From Dermacentor variabilis (lineage: Eukaryota > Arthropoda > Arachnida > Ixodida > Ixodidae), in the NCBI RefSeq assembly GCF_050947875.1, contig NC_134572.1:129130105-129194104 (forward strand): a stretch of DNA of 64,000 bases. The letters are read 5' to 3'. Numbering within the stretch: position 1 is the first letter of the stretch; each line of letters begins with the position of its first letter. Positions 35,010 to 43,699 of this stretch are shown here, piece after piece. The notes beneath the pieces are model-generated. The model saw only the letters and a list, made by a program, of their open reading frames with translations, was not told the DNA's origin and made no database searches. The translations under genes were made by a program, and so were the position numbers.

Positions 35010-36420
35010 CCGATTTATCCGTTCAGGGCTTTTTTAGATAGGCTTAGTTGCTACCTTCACTCGACGTATGCAGCATGGAATGACGAAATATTCATTCAAA
35101 AGCAGGGGGTTTGCATCGGTTCATGTTTGGCGCCTATACTAAGCGGCATTTTTTTCTAGCTCACAATAACGTATACCTGTCGCTTACCTTGTCGGAGCAC
35201 AGGGTGGTTAAAGTTGTCAGGTACGTTGATGACGATCTAGTCCTTTTGGAACCAGACGCACGTTCTACAGTAGGCAAGCTTTACGAAGTTTCTTCTGCGG
35301 GCCTTAGAGCCCACTTACTCTCACGCTTGAAGAGCCGACTGATAACGTGCTGCGTTTCTTAGATATTCAGCTTGAGTTCATGGAACGGCACACGTGTTGG
35401 GAGTATAAACCTAGAGCTAATAAGCTCCTGTTGCCGGATCGGTCAGCCCACTCGAAGCTCGCCAAGAGGAGCATTGCCAACTTGTGCTTTGGAAATGCAT
35501 TAAATAAATGTTGCCACCATAAGATCCACACCAGTCTTATGGATCAGTCGGGAAGGTTATCAGCAGCAGGGTTTCCGGAGCCAATGCAAGTTTCGATCGT
35601 AGAGGGGCTGTTAAAAAGGTAAGGGTCGATAGCACGATTCGGGACGCAGCAAATCAACGGACGGAACGTAGAGGGAAGGTAGCGGTAGTGTCTTACCTGC
35701 ATAGAACGGCACATAGTCTTGAGAAAATGGCTAGCCGGCTGGACACAAAAGTGGTTTTTTCAGCGCCAGAAAAACTCGCGAAAATATGTCTATTAACGGA
35801 CCCGTACCGTAAGCCAGCTGTCCGATGCTCTACGAATCATCGTAAAGCACCAGTGGGTTGCGTAGACGCTGTTTATGAGCTTCCGCTGTTCTGTGGGAAA
35901 AAATACATTGGGCAGACAGGAAGGTGTCTTAATGACCGGTTAGGAGAACATAACCTAAACGTGCTAAGGAAGCAATACGGTCATCTGTCAACTCACTGTC
36001 AGGTATGCGGCTGGACGCCGGTGTATGGATCCTGCAGGGTTCTTGCGAAGCACAAAGAGGAAAAATTATAGACCGATCAGCTTACTGTCCGTTGCCTACA
36101 AAGTATTTACTAAGGTAATTGCAAATAGAATCAGGAACACCTTAGACTTCTGTCAACCAAAGGACCAGGCAGGATTCCGTAAAGGCTACTCAATAATTGA
36201 CCATATTCACACTATCAATCAAGTGATAGAGAAATGTGCAGAATATAAGCAACCGTTGTATATAGCTTTCATTGATTACGAGAAAGCGTTTGATTCAGTC
36301 GAAACCTCAGCAGTCATGGAGGCTGCTGAGGCTCATGCTATCTGTCGGAATAGTGATACGTGTGTTAGTGCCCCTTCGATCAACTTGTTAGATAAGGAGA
36401 CGGCTTTTTTGGATGGCTAA
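35010..36420 (+). pseudogene. Penelope-like element 2 (reverse transcriptase + GIY-YIG), interrupted
   Basis: Plus-strand blocks in order: 'FLDRLSCYLHSTYAAWND', 'DEIFIQKQGVCIGSCLAPIL' (to 35,157), 'VVRYVDDDLVLLEPD' (35,214 on), 'FLDIQLEFMERHTCWEYKPR', 'SAHSKLAKRSIANLC', then 'KAPVGCVDAVYELPLFCGKK' with YIGQTGRCLNDR of the GIY-YIG module (about 35,850-35,960). The C-terminal end 'EAHAICRNSDTCVSAPSINL' to the stop at 36,420 is separated from 'VLAKHKEE' by a piece of RTE LINE. Multiple frameshifts. Confidence 0.88.
36060..36323 (+). mobile_element. Internal RTE reverse-transcriptase fragment inside Penelope element 2
   Basis: These 264 bp correspond to 18,852-19,115 of the RTE LINE. I count seven differences, so about 97% identity. 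The fragment covers 'YRPISLLSVAYKVFTKV' to 'SVETSAVMEA', which is neither the 5' nor the 3' end of the LINE. Penelope sequence stops and resumes at its edges. Confidence 0.9.
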
Positions 36421-36559
36421 ATTTGGATGAGGTTGCGCCACTGTGCACGGCTTGAATAGGTGGGTGTTTCCTGAAAATCAAGTTGTTGAAGTTAGCGCAT
36501 TGTGGTGTCGTCTCCTTTCTGTCCTTGTTCGCTGGAGCTAAATATGCTTTCTAATTCAT

Positions 36560-37910
36560 TCCGGCGTTCCGTAGGGTTTTGTCTTAGGCCCCATGTTATT
36601 TCCCATTTATATTAATGACCTATCATCAGTTATATCAGCTAACATTCATCTCTTTGTCGATGACTTGTTTTTCGAGAAATTACTAACGATGACGACGTTA
36701 AGGTATTGCAATCTGACCTTCACGTTATCTAACTGGTGTGCAAATCGGCTAATGGACATAAGTATTAAAAAGTGCGAAGTCATATACGTGTATCTAGAAC
36801 TTCCACTAGTTCACCTCTTTATTACCTTGCTAACATTCCTTTGGATTCTGTTAACTATTACAAGTACCTAGGAGTTCACATACCCGCCGCGGTTGCTTAG
36901 TGGCTATGGTGTTGGGCTGCTAAGCACGAGGTCGCGGGATCGAATCCCGGCCACGGCGGCCGCATTTCGATGGTGGCGAAATGCGAAAACACCCGTGTAC
37001 TTAGATTTAGGTGCACGTAAAGAACCTCAGGTGGTCTAAATTTCCGGAGTCCCCCACTACGGCGTGCCTCATAATCAGATCGTGGTTTTGGCATGTAAAA
37101 CCCCATAATTTAATTTTGTTAGGAGTTCACATCCAGACTAATGTAACTTGGTCGCTACATATTGAGTACATGATTAACAATGCTAACCGCATGCTTGACT
37201 ATTCACGTCGCAACTTTTCTACTGTTCCATGTGGCTTAACGTTACAGCATTATAGGACACTAATACGCCCTAAACTGGAATATGCTACAGCCGTGTGGGA
37301 CCCCAGCCATGACAATCTAGTAACTTCCATTGAACTTGTCCATAATAACGCCGTTCGTTTTATATTGTCTAATTCAAACAGAACTGCGATCATCTCCGCC
37401 ATGAAAGCTTTTGTAGCACTTCCTTCTTTAGCATCTCGCAGAAAAGTTTCTCGTTTAACACTGTTTCACAAGTCATATCATCATTCTTTCCTACATGACC
37501 CAAATACTCCTTCGCCCGCAGTACATATGCCGCCGCATCGATCATCATCACAAAGTAGGAATTCCATTATGCAAGACAAAGACCTTCTTGAACTCATGTT
37601 TGCCTCGTAAGTCAAAGGAAAGGAACGAACTTCCCCTTGACATTGTTACTATTAACGATAATCACATGTTCCATGATGCATTAGCTAACATTGTAATATT
37701 GCGAGCTTTATTTGTACGAACTGTACTGACTGCCTTTTTTTTCCCTTTTCATTCAATTAATTTCGTTCAATTATTTATGTGTACATTGTATTATTACGAG
37801 CTTCACTTGTATGAATTAACTGTACCGACTGCTTTTTGCTCAACTATTTTTTGTTTAACAAACGACTCCCTTCTGTAATGTCAATTGGCCCTGAGGGTAA
37901 AATAAAGAAA
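36560..37910 (+). pseudogene. Non-LTR retrotransposon (CR1/Jockey-like), 3' half, SINE-interrupted
   Basis: Reverse transcriptase remnants 'LGPMLFPIYINDLSSVI' and 'LFVDDLFFEK' (FVDD in the place of FADD) lie at about 36,585-36,700. 'YYKYLGVHI' is split by the SINE. Then come 'NRMLDYSRRNFS', 'TLIRPKLEYATAVWDPSHD' and 'SRRKVSRLTLFHKSYHHSF', the usual C-terminal motifs of this group. The 3' end carries an AATAAAGAAATAAATAA tail (about 37,899-37,916). Frameshifts and stops are frequent. Confidence 0.82.
36882..37119 (+). repeat. Ruka-type tRNA-derived SINE with perfect target-site duplication
   Basis: The tRNA-like head contains 'GGTTGCTTAGTGGCTATGG' (A-box), an anticodon loop reading CTGCTAA (Ser-GCT-like) and B-box 'GGATCGAATCC'. 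The body has 'CGCATTTCGATGGTGGCGAA', 'GGTGCACGTAAAGAACCTCA', 'CCCCCACTACGGCGTGCCTC' and the tail 'CCCCATAATTTAATTTTG'. A 13-bp direct repeat TAGGAGTTCACAT flanks it (36,869-36,881 and 37,120-37,132). Confidence 0.95.
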
Positions 37911-37916
37911 TAAATA

Positions 37917-38940
37917 ACTAAAATATTTTCGGTTTACTGAGAGTTGAAGCTGCATAGCTCGTTTTCATACGATTCCGTAAATACAGTTCTGCTCCACATT
38001 GCTTCCTTCACCACTCCCAGAACGTCGCATTAGCGTGCAAGTCATCGCCGAATTTACGTTCGTCGCATATCATACTAGGTCAGGCGAGTTGGTTCCCATT
38101 TTAAGCATTGTGTCTCTCCGCATATTTTTTGTATAACATTTTGGGGAGAATGAGTGCATGCAGAATACAAAAAAAAAATCTGTTTACGTGAGAAAGCTGC
38201 ATGTTATAGGAGATGTAAAAGCATTTGCCCCTTCCCCTCCGTTGGACATTGTTGAAGATAGAGAGTCTTCGCCTCACGCGTTCTCGACTTTTTCTTTTTC
38301 TACAGTTTTCAACAGGCATGATATCATTTTACGAATTGTATGGACGCGAGACAATATTGTGCCTTTTACGAGCCGTCATGGGGGAAATGTGTCAGATACT
38401 CGCACACGCTGAAAAAAAGGACACATTAAAGTAGAAGGGGTTATATTGGTTATATTCGCAGATTGCGTGGGCTATATGTACAAGGTGTCCCACACAACTT
38501 GAGCCAAGAATTTAAAAATGAAAGGAGTGTCGGAAGCGAATTGAACCTAACGCATACTATTCGCAACAGCCTATAGTAACTCAGTCATTATTTTTTGTTT
38601 TCCCCATAACTCACTAATTAAGTTTATTTACCCAATTTGTTAATTATTGTCTGAGGATCCCAAGTATGATACGCAGATTTGTAGAGCACCTTCAGAAATC
38701 ACCGATCGACTTGTTTCCTTCACGATACGTCTTACGTTACGTTACGATACGTCCGTTACGATACGTCCCGCGAAATATGAAAAAAGCCACGTGGCGGAGC
38801 GTTTGCGCGGTGGTATTGTGCTGCTCTCAAACACGCGTTCGGGGAACAAGGTCGGCTGCGTCGTGACTGGCGACGACGAAGCGGCAGGGCGTTCTTTATG
38901 TCATCGGCAGCGCTCGGCCAGCAGCACGCATCTTAGGCTA
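37917..38940. other. No gene recognised
   Basis: Contains a short CGTTACGATACGT-type repeat at about 38,725-38,768. Open frames across 38,650-39,050 have no domain. Confidence 0.45.
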
Positions 38941-39352
38941 GGGCACATTCACACCGGCGACTTGAGGAGGTCGCGCGACCATTTGCGACTCGCAATCAAA
39001 AAGCGACCGAAGGCGACTGATGTTCCCACCGGCAAGCCCGGCTGAGCGCGACCCGCAAGTCGCAATCCCGGAGATTATCGTTCTCAGCGAGAACTCTCGG
39101 AATCTACGCGGAATTTGAACACGACGCCGGAGGAGGCCGGATGTAGACACACGAAAGATCACTTCCGGTGCGCCGCTGATTGGTTTATCAGTTTTGCGAC
39201 CACGGTCGCGCGACTGAAAAATCGCGCAGAAAGCGACTGGCCCAAAATGGTCGCTTTTCAAGAAAGGCGACCGTTTGCGACCATATGCGACTGGTCGCTT
39301 TGCGACCAACTTGGTCGCGCGACCACTGTCAGTCGCCGGTGTGAATGAGCCC
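38941..39352 (+). mobile_element. GGTCGC-rich MITE, copy 1
   Basis: Ends are inverted: GGGCACATTCACACCGGCGA on the left, and on the right the complement reads GGGCTCATTCACACCGGCGA. The inside is packed with GCGACC/GGTCGC hexamers and a GGTCGCGCGACC palindrome near each end. No coding content. The copy at 43,286-43,694 is in the opposite orientation. Confidence 0.88.
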
Positions 39353-40330
39353 TAAGCGCACTGCGGCTCTCTGAGGACAGCCGCGTTTGACTTACGTTTA
39401 GGGCGGCATAGGCACCAAATCGGAAATTTGAACTGCGCGCCACGGTGAAGTCTCCGCCGTAGCCTTCGCAGTGCAAGGCATTGGAGGAGGAAGGGGAACA
39501 CAGCTGGAGGCCGTGTTTGATTGCCGATAACTCCGCTTCTGCTGAACGCATTGAAGTACTTTTTGCAGCAAAGTGGTTCTAAAACAGCCTATTTTCACTT
39601 CAAATGTATTCCTCCACTTCGACAAAAAGTGGTTCAGAGGCCCCTTTAATACGGAACATGATTCGGCTTCTCTTGCGCCCTTCGGCGGTCGCTCTTGTTG
39701 CTCCGCCCGCGATTTGACAGGTGCGTTTGCAAGCAGCCGCTTGTAATTCAATCATTTAACCATCTGCGTCCGCTGAAGTTTCCATTAATTGAACCCGGCA
39801 TTCCGTTGCTGCGGAAGCAAAATTTAGTTTTATTGAAATCTCATGCAAACACACTTTGTTATATGAGGTTCTAATGACATGGTGTTCTATGGCAAAGAGG
39901 TTATGAAAAGGTAAGCACTTCGTTATGTCGAGAATTTCGTTATATCGAAGTTTAACAGTAATTGAAGAAATACTTGCATTATATGACCCCAGGCAGTACT
40001 TGTTTGTAGGCCGAGCAAGTCTTCCAGAATTCGTACGATATTCATATGGAATAAAATGCGCGCATCAATGAATTTACCGACAAGCGTGAAACGGACGTGG
40101 AATAGACAAGCTCCTATGACAGAAATTGAAAGGAGAAACTACTATTCTGCCATGGTTTCCTGTAAGCATGTGTAAACACTCGTCAAACAGAATGTTTCCG
40201 CATAGAGCCTCGCTCGACTGCTGCATGGTTCCAGAATTTAGAACAATAATGCCTTATGCGCATTCGTTGAGACATGCAGTGACCTGCGTTGAGAATAGCT
40301 CTTTGAAGCATGGAGACCACCTGCTATTAT
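39353..40330. other. No gene recognised
   Basis: Around 39,855-39,955 'TTGTTATATGAGGTTCTAAT' and 'TTCGTTATATCGAAGTTT' resemble ends of the pogo/Tigger-type elements seen further right, so an old fragment is likely. No gene. Confidence 0.4.
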
Positions 40331-40344
40331 TAACGCGACAGCGT

Positions 40345-40515
40345 TAAGAGCACGTGTCGCAGAAAAGCCGGTGTCGGCGGCGTTGGCCGTGAGCGAAACA
40401 TCCCGGAAGGCAATTCATAAATAAAATCAACTTGCAAGATGGGCTGGGTGGGAATCGAACCGCGTCTGCAGAGTGTGAGACGAAGACGCTACCACTCAGC
40501 CATGAGTTCGATGGC
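40345..40515 (-). repeat. tRNA-headed repeat, minus strand
   Basis: On the minus strand 'CATGGCTGAGTGGTAGCG', an anticodon-like 'TCTCACA' loop and 'GGTTCGATTCCCACCC' form a tRNA-like head. It is followed by 'AGCCCATCTTGCAAGTTGAT' and a tail that includes 'TTTCTGCGACACGTGCTC'. The acceptor stem is not paired, so it is a tRNA-derived repeat, not a tRNA gene. From 40,516 to 41,920 no gene is recognised. Confidence 0.6.
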
Positions 40516-42122
40516 TCAAAGCGGGACAAAAGCGCCTCTAGTGAATGCGGTGTTGCCTTAGAAACGTGCCGTAGAAAGTTATACAGCGGTGTATACCGGT
40601 AATTATGAGCATGTAAATTACAGAAGTCGTAGTTAAACGAGTAGCGAAGTACGTTTTCACTACATTTCTTCTGCGCTTGGCGCACACGCAGAGCCATCTT
40701 GGGGCAAACACAGAAGACCCCCCTCGCAATGTACGGCGCTGCCCCGACAGGTGCCGCGCCACTCGCCCGCTTCTCCTCTTCGTCTCGTTTGAGCGCATTG
40801 GGGCCGTGCAGGGACCAGTGCGAGGATGCCCCCAATACCCTTGCGTTTAATAAGTTTTCTCGCTCTCTCCCCTTCCAACTTCCAGCGTGCGTCACTCGAA
40901 TCCTCGTGTTTAGGTGACGCGGCTCCTCTTTCCGCTCACAGCGCGATTCCTAGGTGCAGCGTCCGATGCGGGACGCCTCTGACGTGATCGCTGCGCCCTG
41001 GCGCCTCTGGTGGGAAAGCGTCCCCTGCGATGTGTGCCGTGCTGCTGGCGAGGAGTCATGCGTCTGCGTGGTGCTCCCATCGAGATAGTGTGTGGTGTGT
41101 GTCTGTATGTGTGTGCTGAGTGACCGAGATGCTCAGTGCGTGTGAACGCTAAATGAACAGGGGAGCCAGAAACGTTGTAGTGTGCACAACACAGTGCGGT
41201 AATATAGAGTGTGAGAAGCACTTGTTAGAACAAATAATTAGAAAAAAGTTGTGCTGTGGACTTAGAAGTGTTGCATATGAAAACTATGTCTTTGTGTGGC
41301 TCAAGAGCATGCCGAGCGAATGAGTGGGCGGTGCGAACGGGGTGCGATAACGCTGTTGCGTTCCACTCTTGAAGGCGAAGCTTAAGCGTCCTCCAATTTT
41401 TTTTTTTATGTTGTGGCATCGTGCAAAGACAGTTGCCAGCGAGCCTGAATTCGTTCTTGGTGTCAATGCAAAATAAAGCGGATTGATATACCGAAGCCTG
41501 TGTAATCAAAAAGGGTTGGGCTGATCTTGATACCAAGGCGCAATGCGTGTCCATGCAAGTGTGGATAGAATTACGCCATGAACTTATTCCTCCCTCCATG
41601 AATATAAACACACAGATGGAATATTGTACGATTTTATCGTAAAGTGCCCGTTTTTAGAACTTATTGGATATTGTCGTATTAATAACAAAAATTTTATTAT
41701 TAAAGGAGCCCTGAACCGCCTCTCGGGCTTGGTGAAATAACATCGTCCACGGGTCGCATGCGCTGCTGTGAACATCTCGGCCAAGTTTTGCTGATGTACG
41801 CGGTGTGTGAAGCTCGCGAGCGGATCGCGAGGTCGCCTTTCTCTCAAACGCTGTGTCTTTAACAGAAGGCCCTTACCTCAGTCTCTCCTAGAGTCACTAT
41901 TTCGTCATCGCACGCACCCTTATGCCCCGTTGACACTGAGACATTCGGCGTCTGGAGCGGCGTCCAGTTCGGCGGAACCCAGTTCGGCGGCGGCGGGATT
42001 CGCCGGAATAGCCTCTTCCGCGCCGATCGCTCCCGTACCGATTTTTGCGGCAGCTGCCGCCGGATTGCCTCGCCGCCGCGCGGCGCTGACCAATCGGGGA
42101 GCGCCAAACAGAACTTCCAAAG

Positions 42123-42290
42123 ATGGCGGCCGAGTCTCACGTCATGTCGCAGTCGTCGCAGTCATCAAAGTCCGCTGCGACATCCACATCCGAAATGCTC
42201 ATCGAACTGGTGCGCAACCACCCAGTCCTCTACGATAAGCGCCACTTGAAGCACAAAGACAACGTGCTGAAGGACGACTTGTGGCACAAG
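42123..42290 (+). pseudogene. MADF-domain protein, N-terminal part
   Basis: From ATG: a Ser-rich start (MAAESHVMSQSSQSSKS), then EMLIELVRNHPVLYDKRHLK and 'DDLWHKIGREL'. Leu-Ile, the P-x-L-Y-D motif and the later Trp fit the first two helices of the MADF DNA-binding domain. After GREL the expected third helix is missing and the frame runs on into sequence that fits better on the other strand. It is therefore truncated. A host origin cannot be excluded. Confidence 0.55.
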
Positions 42291-42317
42291 ATCGGTCGCG
42301 AGCTTCGGCGAATTCTT

Positions 42318-42392
42318 CTACGCGTCATGCATCGCCAGAAAGGTGCTTGCCAACAGGCCGAGCAGTACTGCCTCTTCTTGCTCGGGGTTCAT
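42318..42392 (-). pseudogene. Possible transposase N-terminus, minus strand
   Basis: The peptide MMNPEQEEAVLLGLLASTFL, then AMHDA and a TAG, sits where the second gene of a Harbinger element would start. The acidic then Leu-rich beginning resembles N-termini of Harbinger-like nucleases in arthropods. It is very short, so the call is weak. Confidence 0.3.
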
Positions 42393-43061
42393 CATTGTCT
42401 TTCCAAGTAATGGTGGAGACGCGCAACATAAACACACGAACTCGACGCGAGCGGGGACAACTGCGCAATTTAGAGCCGCGCGAACATCCGGGATATCCCG
42501 CGCTTGATTGGAGGTTAGCACTTTATGGGGCAGATGGCGCTGTATGTCTTTTCGGCGGCGCGGTCCGCAAGCAGTGTGGACTACGCGATTTTCGGCGGCA
42601 GGAGAATACCATTCGCTGTAGACGCCGGATTCCTCAGGATTCCATAGCTGACATGAAGCTGCGGTCGTATACACGTGGCCTCCGAGATCACCCCTGCGCG
42701 TGTTTCTCTCCGGCCAGGCCAATCGGCACGTGCCCCTGCCAAATGTTGTAAGTTTGTCGATTCCTTCAGGCCCCACCATGGGGCAGTGCGCACCTATGCA
42801 TCGTCCAGCCCGTTCGCGGCGTATCCGCTGGCGGTTCTCTCGTTTTTGCACTTGTCTATTCACGAAAAGTTTATTCCGAGCGTGTCGTCATGCAGCATTT
42901 CATTTTTAGTTGGTTCTTGAGCAAGGGCTGACCACAAGATATGTTCGAAATGTTTCATAATTTAGGTGTTGTGTTTACTAGCGAAGCGGAGTGCTGATGT
43001 TCTTGCCGCGTTCACATAGTGCGTCCCGTTCTGCTGAGAACTGACGCATTGTGCTGATGTA

Positions 43062-43170
43062 TATAGGGGGTAGTATTTGCATGCCAAACGGTTACTCGGC
43101 AAGCCGTTCTCGTGTATATGGTGGTAGTCCTTGCGTGCCTAACGGTTACTCGTCAAGCCGGCGGTCAATC
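43062..43170 (+). repeat. Two tandem 54-bp units
   Basis: Units sharing 'AACGGTTACTCG' and 'GCAAGCC/TCAAGCC' repeat once. In one frame they encode two 18-residue units of the form YGGSxCxPNGYSxSR. Two copies with a multiple-of-three period is also what an ordinary minisatellite would give. Confidence 0.6.
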
Positions 43171-43285
43171 AGCGTCACGAGCGTACGCTCGAGTGGTCAA
43201 AGGCATGCATGCTTCTTAGTATCAAGGTCGTGTTGCGGTCTGGTGAATCGTAACATGTGTTTTCCTCCCCCTTTTTAAGCCTAAA

Positions 43286-43694
43286 GGCTCATTCACACCG
43301 ACGACTGACAGTGGGCGCGCGACCAAGTTGGTCTCAAAGCGACCAGTAGCAAATGGTCGCAAATGGTCGCTTTTCTCAAAAAGCGACCATCTTGGGCCAG
43401 TCGCTCACTGCTCAATTTTTCAATCGCGCGACCGTGGTCGCAAAATTTATAAATCAATCAGCGGCGCACCGGAAGTGATCTTTCATGTGTCTGCATCCGG
43501 CCTGCTCCCGCGTCGCGGCAAATTTCGCGTAGATTCCGAGAGTTCTCGCTGAGAACGATAATCTCCGGGATTGCGACTTGGGGGTCGCGCTCAGCTGGGC
43601 TTACCGGTGTGAACATCTGTCGCCTTCGGTCGCTTTTTGGTCGTGCGTCGCAAATGGTCGCGCGACCTCCTCAAGTCGCCGGTGTGAATGAGCC
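43286..43694 (-). mobile_element. GGTCGC-rich MITE, copy 2
   Basis: Left GGCTCATTCACACCGACGAC. The complement of the right end reads GGCTCATTCACACCGGCGAC. Internal blocks match 38,941-39,352 in inverted orientation ('GCACCGGAAGTGATCTTTC', 'TCTCGCTGAGAACGATAATC'). No coding content. Confidence 0.88.
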
Positions 43695-43699
43695 ATTAG

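Larger units (their letters stand above)
41920..42660. mobile_element. Harbinger-like deletion derivative (MADF gene and transposase starts facing each other)
   Basis: A plus-strand MADF start (42,123) and a minus-strand peptide start (42,392) converge within 300 bp. The left edge 'CTGAGACATTCGGCGTCTGG' and the complement of the right edge 'CTGAGGAATCCGGCGTCTAC' are similar, suggesting diverged inverted ends near 41,930 and 42,650. Family knowledge: PIF/Harbinger elements carry a MADF/Myb-like DNA-binding gene plus a transposase. Element limits are approximate. Confidence 0.4.

Noticed and set aside
40344..40895. 183-codon minus-strand open frame as a gene
   Set aside because: It overlaps a tRNA-headed repeat, and other long frames cover the same bases. 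No recognisable domain.
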